From Novosphingobium fuchskuhlense (GTDB taxonomy: Bacteria; Pseudomonadota; Alphaproteobacteria; Sphingomonadales; Sphingomonadaceae): a stretch of 64,000 nt of DNA. Under the pieces are notes generated by a model that saw nothing but the letters and a program-made list of their open reading frames with translations, was not told where the DNA came from and did not search any database. Positions 1 through 8,628 of the stretch are shown here, in pieces. The translations under genes and the position numbers were made by a program. How positions within the stretch are numbered: position 1 is the first letter of the stretch; each line of letters opens with the position of its first letter. The stretch spans positions 1,133,934-1,197,933 of the forward strand of contig NZ_KQ954244.1 of assembly GCF_001519075.1 (NCBI RefSeq), written 5' to 3'.

Positions 1-1
1 G

Positions 2-67
2 GCCATAACATTGGCCGTGCTCAAGGGGGCACCGCTGCTCGCGGCGACCGATCTGCTGGTGTTCTGA
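2..67 (+). CDS. C-terminal end of an unidentified protein
   Basis: An open frame enters from the left edge and ends at a TGA at 65-67. Only 21 residues are visible; they are hydrophobic and end in Leu-Leu-Val-Phe, which is too little to assign a family. It converges with the oxygenase gene ending at 97, with 29 bases between them and no obvious terminator. It could also be a chance open frame. Confidence 0.35.
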   Translation, partial: AITLAVLKGAPLLAATDLLVF

Positions 68-96
68 ACACCGGCAGATCGGCCAATCAGGCCGGA

Positions 97-1329
97 TTAT
101 TCCGCCGCCTCGCGCTGCGCCTCGCGGGCGAACATCTCCACCAGCTCGTCGTCGGTCGCCCCGAGCAGCTTGGCCGCCCAGGTGTGGAACACCTGCCCGC
201 CGCGCTCGTTGCGGCCGAAGAGCACGTCCTTCATCAGGCCGCTCTGCAGCGCCACATGCTGGCGCTTGCCGGTCTTGTAGTCCTCGTCGCGCACCACGAT
301 CTCGAGGAAATCGAACTGCTCGTGCGCGGCCTTGATGGCCACTTCGTCCGAGGGCTTCTTCTCCATCACGTAGAACTGGGTGGTGTAGCTTTCGCCCACC
401 GTATCGCCGGGGAAGAGCTGGCTGATCATCGCGCCGCGCAGGCCGCCGCCGTAGAAGCTGGCGATCGAGATATGCGGGAAGATCGTCCAGACGCCCTGCA
501 CCAGCACGTCGTCGGGCAGGTCCTCGTCCTTCAGCGTGGTGAGGTCGATCTGGCGGTCATCCTCTGAGGAAACCTTGATCGCATACTTCGAAGGGGTCGA
601 GAGGCGCTGATGCGGGCCGAACTCGAAGTAGTTGGCGCGGTTGTAGAAATCCGAACCGAAGGTGTTCGCGTGGAGCACCGGCAGGTGGTAGAAATCGAGG
701 TAGCCGTCGTAGGCGGTCTTCCAGTTCGGTCCCGAAAGCGTGCGCTGGCTGAACAGGTACCAGTCCTTGAACCCGAAGGCCTCCAGCAGGCCGTCATAGC
801 CGCACAGGTAGTCGGCGATCGAGAGCTTGGAATTGGGATCGAGCGTCGCCCAGATCAGGCCGGCGCTTTCATAGACCGGAAAGCGCGTCAGGCACAGCGC
901 CGCCTTGTCCACCGCGCCGAAGTCCTGCGGGCTGGCCACGCCGATGAGGTCGCCGTCGTTCTTGAAGGTCCAGCCATGATAACCGCAGGTGAAGCGATTG
1001 GCATTGCCGCTGCCCGAGGCCACCGGGTTGCCGCGGTGCGTGCACATGTTGAGGAACGCGCCCACGCTGCCGTCGCGCTGGCGGGTGAGCAGCAGCGGCA
1101 CACCGGCAATGTCCATCGCCTTGTAATCGCCCGGATTGGGCAGCTCGCACGAAGGCGCGACCATCAGCGGCAGGCGGCGGAAGATCTGCTTCTTCTCGCG
1201 CTCGAACAGCGCCTCGTCGGTATAGGTCGAGGCGGGAATGCGCACAACCTCGTCGGCGAGTTCCATCGTCCCGGCATCGCCATGGGCGATAAGCGAACGG
1301 GTCATTTCGATCAGCTGTTCACGTGACAT
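97..1329 (-). CDS. Rieske non-heme iron aromatic ring-hydroxylating oxygenase, alpha subunit
   Basis: A 410-residue cytoplasmic oxygenase of the aromatic ring-hydroxylating dioxygenase large-subunit family, which inserts O2 into aromatic or related substrates using electrons from a ferredoxin/reductase. The Rieske [2Fe-2S] ligands are visible as CTH followed 16 residues later by CGYH. The mononuclear iron site follows as YLDFYHLPVLH, with the Asp-His-His pattern of the family. The frame is open further upstream, but ATG 1329 is chosen because GAGGA lies seven bases before it and the protein then has the usual family length. A second alpha subunit lies just upstream on the same strand (1474-3012). 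No beta subunit, ferredoxin or reductase is visible, so the electron donor must be elsewhere. The substrate cannot be named; the neighbouring esterase and dehydrogenase suggest degradation of an ester or polycyclic compound (inference). Confidence 0.93.
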   Translation of the reverse strand: MSREQLIEMTRSLIAHGDAGTMELADEVVRIPASTYTDEALFEREKKQIFRRLPLMVAPSCELPNPGDYKAMDIAGVPLLLTRQRDGSVGAFLNMCTHRGNPVASGSGNANRFTCGYHGWTFKNDGDLIGVASPQDFGAVDKAALCLTRFPVYESAGLIWATLDPNSKLSIADYLCGYDGLLEAFGFKDWYLFSQRTLSGPNWKTAYDGYLDFYHLPVLHANTFGSDFYNRANYFEFGPHQRLSTPSKYAIKVSSEDDRQIDLTTLKDEDLPDDVLVQGVWTIFPHISIASFYGGGLRGAMISQLFPGDTVGESYTTQFYVMEKKPSDEVAIKAAHEQFDFLEIVVRDEDYKTGKRQHVALQSGLMKDVLFGRNERGGQVFHTWAAKLLGATDDELVEMFAREAQREAAE

Positions 1330-1473
1330 GGCGTTATCCTCGATTCCCAAGGCAGGGCTTTTTCTTGGGCTACAGTGATCCCCGGCAGTCCTGCCTGCAA
1401 TTGTCATTTTTGCTTGGCGCACGTGTTTGAGGCGGCACCGGCCCGCTCCGTTTCGGCGCGGCCGCAGCAGCCA

Positions 1474-3012
1474 TCAACGCGCCAGCTGCGCGTTGAGCAG
1501 CATGTGGAAGTGCCGGATCTTCGTTTCGCCATAGTTCGCGAACACGATCTCCTTCGACTTGATCGATTTCATGCCCCGCTGCACGTGCGGCAGGTTGACC
1601 ACGTCCTGATTGAACACCTTGGCCAGCATGCCCAGTTCCTCGGCGTCGCAATAGTCGTCGTCGAAGTCCAGCCAGTGCACCTTGGCCGGGGCCGGGCGCT
1701 TCTCGCCCTTCTTCACCGGCATCATGAACATCGTCTCGTGGATGCATTCCTCCGGATTGTCGCCCAGCGGGCGGAACCGGTAGAAGATCGGGTTGAGACA
1801 CCCCCACGGGCTGATGTTGGGGAAGAGGTTGTAGTAGATCGTGTCGACGAACTCGGCATCCGAAAGCCTGTCGACCTCATCGCCCAAAGTCGCCCGCCAA
1901 TGCTCGCGCGATGCGTCCGCCAGGGCCTTGCGGCGGTCCGGCACCGGACCGGTCGTGGTGTGATCCTCCTCCAGCTCCCACCCGGCGGGCAGCTTGCCGC
2001 CAACCCAGTCGCACAGTTGCACGTCCGCGTGGTCCAGCTCGCCTTCGATGTGGTGCGCCTGGTGGTCGAACACGCCCGTCCGCCCATCGCGCGCGGTCAC
2101 TTTCACGCGGTCTTCGACCAGCCGCTCGTACACGCTCCCCGAAAGCGCGTGGCGCACCTTGGCATACGTCTTCGCGCCCTCCAGCGGCTCGGCCACCAGC
2201 GCGGGGTTCACATGCGGGCTGAGCAGGCCATTGGCCGAGATCGCGCGCGACATGTTGCCAAACACGTCATACTTCGAATTGGCGTCGCCCATCACGTCGA
2301 GCAGCGTCGGGTGCGTCGCCACCACGTGATAGGCCTCCATGAAGGCCTCCTGCGCCACCTTCCAATTGCAGCGCAGTTTCTTCGCGACGTGCACCGCCTT
2401 GTAGCGCCGCTCGAACGGGATCGGCTGGAAGTGCCGGTCGATATCGCCGAGGAAGTCCTCGAAGGCTTGCGCCTTGTCATCCGGATTGATGAACACCCAG
2501 CCGCCCCAGCGCCCCACCCGCACCGGCGGCAGGCTGTGCGTCTTTGCGCTGACGGAGGGGAAATCCCACTGGCACGGCACTTCCTTCAGCGCCCCGTCGA
2601 TGCCCCAGTTCCAGCCATGGAACGGGCAGCGGAAACTTTGCACCCCCTTGCTGTCCTCGATCAGCAGCGCGCGGCCGCGGTGGAGGCAGGCGTTGGGAAA
2701 GGCCTTGATCTCATCCGGCCCGGTGCGCACCACGATGTAGGACAAGTGGGCGATATCATAGACATGGCTGTCGCCCACGTTCGGGATATCGTCTTCATGG
2801 CAGGCCATCTGCCACACCCGCTTCCACAGCCGCTCAACCTCGAGATCGAAGAAATCGCGCGAGTAATAGATGCTCGGATCGACAATCGTCGGCCCCGGCG
2901 GCAGCGGACTGTCCTCGCGCAGGCGCTCCGGCACCTGATGCGTGTCCATGTCCAGCAGCGCGTCATAGGTGATGCCCTTGGACCGGTTCGTCCCCGTCAG
3001 CGTCTCGACCAT
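1474..3012 (-). CDS. Second Rieske oxygenase alpha subunit
   Basis: A 512-residue Rieske oxygenase with CLH and CPFH as the iron-sulfur ligands and EAFMEAYHVVATH as the mononuclear iron region. It is clearly different from the gene at 97-1329 and about 100 residues longer, so the pair is not a recent duplication. ATG 3012 is preceded by AGAGGAGA about six bases upstream. The frame stays open far upstream (to 4356), but that part is antisense to the esterase and has no oxygenase features. The gap to the downstream oxygenase is 144 bases, so cotranscription is plausible. Members of this longer type act on aryl acids, lactones or steroid-like compounds; the substrate here is unknown. Confidence 0.93.
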   Translation of the reverse strand: MVETLTGTNRSKGITYDALLDMDTHQVPERLREDSPLPPGPTIVDPSIYYSRDFFDLEVERLWKRVWQMACHEDDIPNVGDSHVYDIAHLSYIVVRTGPDEIKAFPNACLHRGRALLIEDSKGVQSFRCPFHGWNWGIDGALKEVPCQWDFPSVSAKTHSLPPVRVGRWGGWVFINPDDKAQAFEDFLGDIDRHFQPIPFERRYKAVHVAKKLRCNWKVAQEAFMEAYHVVATHPTLLDVMGDANSKYDVFGNMSRAISANGLLSPHVNPALVAEPLEGAKTYAKVRHALSGSVYERLVEDRVKVTARDGRTGVFDHQAHHIEGELDHADVQLCDWVGGKLPAGWELEEDHTTTGPVPDRRKALADASREHWRATLGDEVDRLSDAEFVDTIYYNLFPNISPWGCLNPIFYRFRPLGDNPEECIHETMFMMPVKKGEKRPAPAKVHWLDFDDDYCDAEELGMLAKVFNQDVVNLPHVQRGMKSIKSKEIVFANYGETKIRHFHMLLNAQLAR

Positions 3013-3177
3013 GCTCGGCTCTCCTCTTCCGCGTGGGATGATGGCGCAGGACACCCGCCACAGGCTTTGACCTGCCTCAATTTCGCCGCCCTCAAAATTG
3101 AGAGCGAAACGCGCAAGGCTTGCAACTGCCGCCTCCATGCGTACCAACGGGCGCGCAACCGGAACGGACCCTTGCCG

Positions 3178-4797
3178 ATGATCCTCCATAGCTGGCGCGT
3201 CCTCCTCGCCGCCGCCGCGCTCCTTCTCGGTACCCCGCTCGCCGCCCAGTCCGCGCCGCAGGGTGAAGTCATCACCACCGCCTCGGGCAAGGTCGAAGGC
3301 TTCGTTCGGAACGGCGTCCTCGAATTTCGCGGCATCCCCTATGCCGCCCCTGTTTCCGGCAATGCGCGCTGGAGCCTGCCCCAGCCCGCCGCGCCATGGA
3401 CCGGCACGCTCCCCGCCATGCACTTCGGCGGGGCCTGCCCGCAGGCCGCGCGCTACGGCCTCACCGAACGCAGCGACGAGGAGAACTGCCTCACCCTCAA
3501 CGTGAGCCTGCCCACCACCAAAAGCGCTACCCGGCGCCCCGTCCTCGTGTGGCTCCACGGCGGGGCTTTCGTCGGCGGCGCGGCCTCGCTCTACCGGCTG
3601 GACCGGCTTGCCAAGGGCATGGATGCCGTCGTCGTCAGCGTGAACTACCGCCTCGGCGTGTTCGGCTTCATGGCCCCGCCGGCGGGCACGTCCGGCGCAG
3701 GCCACGTCCTCGGCCTCGAAGACCAGCGCCTCGCCCTCCGGTGGATCAAGGCCAACGTGGCAGCCTTCGGCGGCGATCCGGACAACATCACCCTCGCGGG
3801 CGAATCCGCCGGTGCGGCCTCGGTCTGCATGCAGCTCATGGCGCCCGAGGCCAACAAGGGCCTGTTCCACCGCGCCATCATCCAGAGCGGCGCCTGCGGC
3901 ACCCCCTTGCGCACGCTCCCGCAGGCCGAAATGTTCGCCGCCAAGGTCGCGAAGGAAGCCGGCTGCGCCGATCTCGCGTGCCTCAAGGCCATCGAACCGC
4001 AAGCTCTCATCGCCGCCGGCACCCGCGCGGCCAAGGGCGAACTCCTCGCCTTCGCCCCCTTCACCGGCGGCTCCACCGTCCCGGGCTCCACCCTCGATGC
4101 GCTCAAGGCTGGCGATTTCCTCCGCGTCCCCGTCCTCAACGGCTTCACGCGTGACGAAATGAACCTCTACGTCGGGTACGATGTGCAGGGCGGCGCCAGA
4201 ATCACCCATGAAACCTATCCCGCCGCCGTCCGCGCGATCTACGGCGACAAGACCGACAGAGTCCTCGCCCGCTATCCTCTGGAGCCCGACGAAAATCCTG
4301 CTGAAAAGCTCGGTTCGCTGATGAGCGACTTCATGCCCGGCCTCGGTATCACCCACTGCCTCGAAATCGAAAGCGGCCTGCTGCTCGCGGTGCAGACTTC
4401 GGTCGTCCAGTGGGAATATGCCGATCGCTCCGCGCCGTCACGCGGCGTCTCGATCCCGATCAGCCCCGACCCAGGCTTTTACCTTGGCGCGGTCCATTCG
4501 GCAGAGCTTAACGCCCTGTTCCCCGGATTCTCGAACACCAGCACCATGAGCGCGCCCGATCTCTACCCCACCTCGCAAGGCATTGCAGACGTCATTGTCG
4601 ATTCATGGGCCCGCTTTGTGCGCCGCAGCCCCGGCGCAGAGGATCGGCGCATAACCCGGCTTGGCAGAGTCCTGCGCTACGAGCCCGGTGGCGTCAGCCT
4701 GTTCGACGCATGGTCCGAATACCAGTGCGATTTCTGGCGCGCCGAATATCCCGCCTTCTTCGCCTCCCCATCCCGCCCCAGCAAGGAACCCCAATGA
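3178..4797 (+). CDS. Secreted type-B carboxylesterase
   Basis: A 539-residue serine hydrolase of the carboxylesterase/cholinesterase (type B) family. The N-terminus is a clear Sec signal peptide (a hydrophobic run after MILHSWR, then LAAQSA), so the enzyme is exported. The family signature EENCLTLNV is present, the oxyanion region reads WLHGGAF, and the nucleophile elbow is GESAG. A later His in GAVHSAELNALFPGF is placed to complete the triad. ATG 3178 is chosen because it gives the signal peptide directly; the frame upstream to 1375 is antisense to the oxygenase. The Shine-Dalgarno sequence is weak. Its TGA overlaps the ATG of the next gene (ATGA), so the two are translationally coupled. The gene is divergent from the oxygenases. 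Confidence 0.93.
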   Translation: MILHSWRVLLAAAALLLGTPLAAQSAPQGEVITTASGKVEGFVRNGVLEFRGIPYAAPVSGNARWSLPQPAAPWTGTLPAMHFGGACPQAARYGLTERSDEENCLTLNVSLPTTKSATRRPVLVWLHGGAFVGGAASLYRLDRLAKGMDAVVVSVNYRLGVFGFMAPPAGTSGAGHVLGLEDQRLALRWIKANVAAFGGDPDNITLAGESAGAASVCMQLMAPEANKGLFHRAIIQSGACGTPLRTLPQAEMFAAKVAKEAGCADLACLKAIEPQALIAAGTRAAKGELLAFAPFTGGSTVPGSTLDALKAGDFLRVPVLNGFTRDEMNLYVGYDVQGGARITHETYPAAVRAIYGDKTDRVLARYPLEPDENPAEKLGSLMSDFMPGLGITHCLEIESGLLLAVQTSVVQWEYADRSAPSRGVSIPISPDPGFYLGAVHSAELNALFPGFSNTSTMSAPDLYPTSQGIADVIVDSWARFVRRSPGAEDRRITRLGRVLRYEPGGVSLFDAWSEYQCDFWRAEYPAFFASPSRPSKEPQ

Positions 4798-5555
4798 ACA
4801 CCGCTATCGTCACCGGCGCCGCGCAGGGCCTCGGCCTCGTCACCGCCCGCCGCCTCGCCGCAGCCGGCTACCGCGTCGTCCTCACCGATCTGCAGGACGT
4901 TGCCGAACAGGCCGCTGCCATCGGCGCACCGGCCATCGGCATCAGCGGCGACGTTTCGGACGAAGCCTTCGTCGAAGACATGGCGGCCCGCATCGCCGCG
5001 GATTTCGGCGGCGCGCAGGTCCTCGTCAACAACGCCGGCATCAGCCTGATCCAGCCCGCCGAGGAGACCACGCTCGATCAGTGGCAGCGGATGATGGCCA
5101 TCAACCTGCAGGGCCCCTTCCTCCTCTCCCGCGCCTTCGGCCGCCAGATGTTGCGCGCGGGCAAGGGCGCCATCGTCAATGTCGCCTCGGTCGCGGGCCT
5201 CGGCGGGGTGATCCACCGCTCGGCCTACAACACCTCCAAGCACGGCCTCGTCGGCCTCACCCGTACGCTCGCGGGCGAGTGGGGCGGCCGCGGCGTGCGC
5301 GTCAACGCCGTCTGCCCCGGCTGGATCAAGACCGAGATGGACGTCAAGGACATGGGCTCGGGTGCTTACGACAACGCCGACATCGAAAACCGCGTGCCGA
5401 TGGCCCGCTTCGCCCAGCCCGAAGATGTGGCCGAGGCCATCACCTTCCTCGCCTCCGACGCCGCCGCCTTCATCAATGGCGTGGCGCTTCCCGTCGATGG
5501 CGGCTGGACCGGCGACATCAGCTGGGACAGCCTGCGCCTCAAGACCCGCGCCTGA
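4794..5555 (+). CDS. Short-chain dehydrogenase/reductase
   Basis: A 253-residue classical SDR that oxidises or reduces an alcohol/ketone with NAD(P)H. Visible motifs are TGAAQGLG (dinucleotide binding), NNAG, a catalytic Ser in NVASVAG and the YNTSK active-site pair. An Asp in the second strand (VVLTDLQD) suggests NAD(H) preference. The start at 4794 has AAGGAA just upstream and overlaps the esterase stop by four bases. An operon with a secreted esterase suggests the alcohol released by ester cleavage is oxidised next (inference). The substrate is not predictable from sequence alone. Confidence 0.92.
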   Translation: MNTAIVTGAAQGLGLVTARRLAAAGYRVVLTDLQDVAEQAAAIGAPAIGISGDVSDEAFVEDMAARIAADFGGAQVLVNNAGISLIQPAEETTLDQWQRMMAINLQGPFLLSRAFGRQMLRAGKGAIVNVASVAGLGGVIHRSAYNTSKHGLVGLTRTLAGEWGGRGVRVNAVCPGWIKTEMDVKDMGSGAYDNADIENRVPMARFAQPEDVAEAITFLASDAAAFINGVALPVDGGWTGDISWDSLRLKTRA

Positions 5556-5563
5556 TGGCATCC

Positions 5564-5602
5564 GGCGCAGGACGGTCGCCGCCAGGTGAACCGTCCTGCG
5601 CC
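5564..5602 (+). terminator. Inverted repeat after the esterase-SDR operon, terminator-like
   Basis: A perfect 13-base stem (GGCGCAGGACGGT pairing with ACCGTCCTGCGCC) with a 13-base loop begins eight bases after the SDR stop. No T-run follows, so it is either a Rho-independent terminator of weak type or an mRNA-stabilising hairpin. Confidence 0.5.
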
Positions 5603-5883
5603 AAGGGCGCTGCGGAAAAAAATGGAAGCGCGATCGGCCATCGGAAATACCCTGTCGGAGACATCGAAGTGTCGGATTAAGTAAGTAGGCTGATATCTTT
5701 CGGAATAGTGAAAGATAATCTGTCTTGCTTTGAAACAAATTACGTCAAAGATCCCTATTTTTACTTAAATGAATTGTAGTCGTCTGATTGTTTCTGCAGA
5801 AAGGAATATCTTTTATCACCGGTCGTTGTTCCCAGCGAAGCCACGCGGCGTTCGTGCTTGCGTGACGCACCGGAGGAAGAATC
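5603..5883 (+). promoter_or_regulatory. AT-rich upstream region of the RTX gene with an inverted repeat
   Basis: The region becomes sharply AT-rich between about 5660 and 5830, unlike the coding flanks. It contains an inverted repeat ATCTTTC (5695-5701) and GAAAGAT (5710-5716) separated by eight bases, which could be an operator. A strong GGAGGAAG ribosome binding site lies at the right end. No promoter boxes are certain and no open frame here looks real. Confidence 0.4.
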
Positions 5884-7629
5884 ATGTCGGACCTTTTCAA
5901 GTTTGTAGTTAACCAGAACCCGGTCCAGATCGCCGAATACAACGATGGCGGGTGGTCTCCGGATCACCTCAAGCTGAACCAGACGCTTTCGGTCGATGCG
6001 GTCACGCACGATGTCACCATCACCTCCACGTTCGATAGCTATGTGAAGGTCGAAACCTTCAGCCAGGACAGCAACCTGTCGGACAATCCGACGAACGATC
6101 CCACGATCTACAAGCTCACCAACGAGACTTTCCTCGCTCCTGGCGGTGGCAGCCAGATTGCCGACCCCACCGGCAATGTCACCAACGAGCACCTGCAGGG
6201 CACCGGTGGTGACGACAACGAGCAGGGCGGCGGCGGAAACGACGTCATCGACGGCGGCAACGGCAACGACGACATCAGCGGCGGCCAGGGCGATGACAAC
6301 CTGATCGGCGGCAACGGCAACGACACGATCAACGGCGGAACCGGCTTCGATGCGATCACCGGCGATGCCGGCAACGATACCCTCGATGGCGGCGCGGACA
6401 ACGACATCGTGGCGGGTGGCGCCGGCCAGGACAACGTCAGCGGCGGCGACGGCAACGACCAGCTTTCGGGCGATGCCGGCAACGATACGCTGGACGGCGG
6501 CAACGGCGATGACTCCATCAACGCCGGTACCGGCAACGACACGGTTGTCGCGGGTGCGGGCGCCGATACAGTTGTGGGCGGCGACGGCAAGGACAATGTC
6601 AGCGGCGGCGACGGCAACGACCAGCTTTCGGGTGATGTCGGCAACGATACGCTGAACGGCGGCAACGGCGATGACACGATTGACGCCGGCACCGGCAACG
6701 ACGCGGTTGTCGCGGGGGCAGGCGCCGATGTCGTGCTGGGCGGCGACGGCAACGACAAGGTCGATGGCGGCACGGGCAATGATACGCTCGATGGCGGTGC
6801 CGGCGGCGACAAGCTCGCGGGTGGCGACGGGGTCGATGCGCTCCATGGCGGCGACGGCAATGACGCGCTGAGCGGCGATGCCGGCAACGATTCGCTGGAT
6901 GGCGGCACGGGCAACGACATCCTCAAGGGCGGCGATGGCAGCGACGATCTGAACGGCGGCGACGGCTCGGATTCGCTCACCGGCGATTCTGGCGACGATA
7001 CGCTCCAGGGCGGTGCGGGCAACGACAAGGAACTTGGCGGTCTCGGCAGCGATCACTTCCTCGCTGGCGTCGATGCCGGCAACGACAAGCTCGATGGCGG
7101 CAAGGGTGAAGACCTCGTCGATTACTCGCATGCCGCAGCCGGGATGACGATCGATCTCGCCGCCGGCATCGCGCATGCGACCACTGCCGATGCCGGAACG
7201 GGCACCGATACGCTGAGCAATATCGAAGACGTCACCGGCAGCGCGTTCGATGATATCATCGTGGGCAGCAAGGAAGGCAACGTCATCACCGGCGGCGGCG
7301 GTGCCGATACCCTCACCGGCGGCAAGGGCGCAGACGTGTTCGTGTTCACCGCCGTTACCGACAGCCAGGCCGGGCACGCCGACACGATCACCGACTTCAC
7401 CGCCGGCGACAAGATCGACCTCTCGGCGATCGACGCCATCGACGGTACGGCCGGCAGCGCCTTCACGTTCTCGAATGCAGCCCCCACCGAAGGCAATGCC
7501 GCCGGCGTGGTCTGGTTCGACAGCGCGACGCACACGCTCTACGCCAGCACCAACGCCGATGCGGCGCCGGAACTCGCGATCGTGCTGCAAGGCGTCGACA
7601 CCCTGACCGCAGCCGACCTCGTGCTCTGA
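5884..7629 (+). CDS. Secreted RTX (calcium-binding nonapeptide repeat) protein without an enzymatic domain
   Basis: A 581-residue acidic protein. Residues 1 to about 110 are a non-repeat N-terminal domain I do not recognise. Residues about 115-410 are tandem GGxGxDxLx-type calcium-binding repeats. The C-terminus (ADVFVF, then DTITDF and GDKIDLSAID) resembles the serralysin/hemolysin-type C-terminal region that carries the type I secretion signal. No protease HExxH, lipase GxSxG or other catalytic motif is seen, so it may be a surface or biofilm protein rather than an enzyme. No type I exporter gene is visible nearby. ATG 5884 follows GGAGGAAG at ideal spacing. There is no signal peptide, as expected for type I export. 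Confidence 0.88.
   Translation: MSDLFKFVVNQNPVQIAEYNDGGWSPDHLKLNQTLSVDAVTHDVTITSTFDSYVKVETFSQDSNLSDNPTNDPTIYKLTNETFLAPGGGSQIADPTGNVTNEHLQGTGGDDNEQGGGGNDVIDGGNGNDDISGGQGDDNLIGGNGNDTINGGTGFDAITGDAGNDTLDGGADNDIVAGGAGQDNVSGGDGNDQLSGDAGNDTLDGGNGDDSINAGTGNDTVVAGAGADTVVGGDGKDNVSGGDGNDQLSGDVGNDTLNGGNGDDTIDAGTGNDAVVAGAGADVVLGGDGNDKVDGGTGNDTLDGGAGGDKLAGGDGVDALHGGDGNDALSGDAGNDSLDGGTGNDILKGGDGSDDLNGGDGSDSLTGDSGDDTLQGGAGNDKELGGLGSDHFLAGVDAGNDKLDGGKGEDLVDYSHAAAGMTIDLAAGIAHATTADAGTGTDTLSNIEDVTGSAFDDIIVGSKEGNVITGGGGADTLTGGKGADVFVFTAVTDSQAGHADTITDFTAGDKIDLSAIDAIDGTAGSAFTFSNAAPTEGNAAGVVWFDSATHTLYASTNADAAPELAIVLQGVDTLTAADLVL
6226..7110 (+). repeat. Tandem RTX nonapeptide-coding repeats
   Basis: The DNA repeats a degenerate 27-base unit built on GGCGGCnACGGCAACGAC. 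Larger near-identical blocks are visible: the stretch from about 6433 recurs from about 6598, which suggests internal duplication of a block of roughly 165 bases. It encodes the calcium-binding beta-roll of the RTX protein. Confidence 0.85.
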
Positions 7630-7638
7630 ACCTGCTGT

Positions 7639-7670
7639 GTGCGGCGGCCGGCAATGCCCGGCCGCCGCAC
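7639..7670 (+). terminator. Terminator hairpin after the RTX gene
   Basis: A perfect 13-base GC-rich stem (GTGCGGCGGCCGG with CCGGCCGCCGCAC) and a 6-base loop start ten bases after the RTX stop, followed by CTT. The T-run is short but position and strength fit a terminator. Confidence 0.72.
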
Positions 7671-8100
7671 CTTCCCCGTTCTCGCGCAGCATGGAGGGGG
7701 ACACGTCTTCGGCCCGGCCGATGTCGATAGGCTGGACCTGCCCCGAACCGGGGGCGGGAAACTTTCGAAGATGGCGGTGCGGACCGCTCCCGCAAGGCGA
7801 TGCCAGCAGACAACCGGCGCGTCGGTTGATCACAATTTGCTGTCCTACAGCCACTCCCTTGCGGCAGGATGGGGCTCCCCTTCCTCACGCCGGGATCGCC
7901 CATCTTGCCCCGTTCCGCGCCCCGAACCGGCCATCCGGTGATCGCCTTGATCGATCAAATTTTCCGTATTGATCGAATGCAATTATTCCCCAGGACAGTG
8001 TCAACTGTGTCAACCTGCCTGCGAACGGCCTCTCCAATTGGGGAGTAGGCAAGCCGGCCCCCCACGCGTTTCATGGGCCCGATAAGATAGGGAGAATGCC
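7671..8100 (+). promoter_or_regulatory. Intergenic region with TTGATCGA repeats upstream of the CMD gene
   Basis: No convincing gene is present; the short open frames here have no recognisable content. A palindrome TTGATCGATCAA (7947-7958) is followed by the half-site TTGATCGA again at 7969-7976, exactly 22 bases further, that is two helical turns. A tandem TGTCAAC repeat follows at about 7998-8013. The spacing fits a regulator site controlling the gene at 8101. Confidence 0.4.
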
Positions 8101-8628
8101 ATGCGTGTTGCTCTGCCCGAGGCCCATCACATGAACCCGCTCGGCCACTTGTCCGAGCATTATGCACCCGAGATCGTGAACGCCGCCTTCGGCTTTTCCG
8201 ATGTCACCTACCGCATGTCGAAGCTGCCCACGCGCCTGTTCGAAGGCGCGCGGATGCGCACCGCGCTGATCAACGGATGCCAGCTCTGCCAGAACTTCCG
8301 CGTGCTGCGCGACCGGCCCGATATCGACCGTACGAATGGCCCCGCGCCGGACGAGGCATTCTATGCCGCCGTCCACGAATGGCGCACCTCGCCCGTGCTG
8401 TCAGAGCGCGAGAAGCTCGCCATCGAATATGCCGAGAAGGTCGGCCTCGATCCCAAGGCACTTGCCACCGACGAGGAGTTCTGGGCGCGCTGCAAGGCGG
8501 CGTTGACCGATGACGAGATCGTCGATCTCGCCTTCTGCGTGGCGGTGTGGATGGGGCTGGGGCGCGTTGCCCACGTGCTCGGGCTCGATGCGGTCTGCGC
8601 GCTGCCGGCGCTGCGCGAGGTGGCTTGA
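8101..8628 (+). CDS. Carboxymuconolactone decarboxylase / AhpD-like protein
   Basis: A 175-residue all-helical protein of the CMD/AhpD fold. The characteristic CxxC is seen in NGCQLCQNFR. Such proteins are either decarboxylases of aromatic catabolism or peroxidase-like disulfide reductases; the CxxC favours redox activity, but the second AhpD His is not in the classical place. Its stop overlaps the next start (TGATG), so it is translationally coupled to the DUF3237 gene. The AGGGAGA just upstream supports ATG 8101. Confidence 0.8.
   Translation: MRVALPEAHHMNPLGHLSEHYAPEIVNAAFGFSDVTYRMSKLPTRLFEGARMRTALINGCQLCQNFRVLRDRPDIDRTNGPAPDEAFYAAVHEWRTSPVLSEREKLAIEYAEKVGLDPKALATDEEFWARCKAALTDDEIVDLAFCVAVWMGLGRVAHVLGLDAVCALPALREVA

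Noticed and set aside
3013..4356. Minus-strand extension of the second oxygenase frame, antisense to the esterase
   Set aside because: The sequence has no oxygenase features and is the mirror of a clear esterase; the good ribosome binding site is at 3012.
6226..7110. CRISPR-like repeat array
   Set aside because: Repeats are contiguous, degenerate, in frame and coding for RTX nonapeptides; there are no unique spacers.
5761..7854. Long minus-strand frame of 697 codons opposite the RTX gene
   Set aside because: It is a repetitive Val/Ala/Ile sequence produced by reading the RTX repeats backwards.
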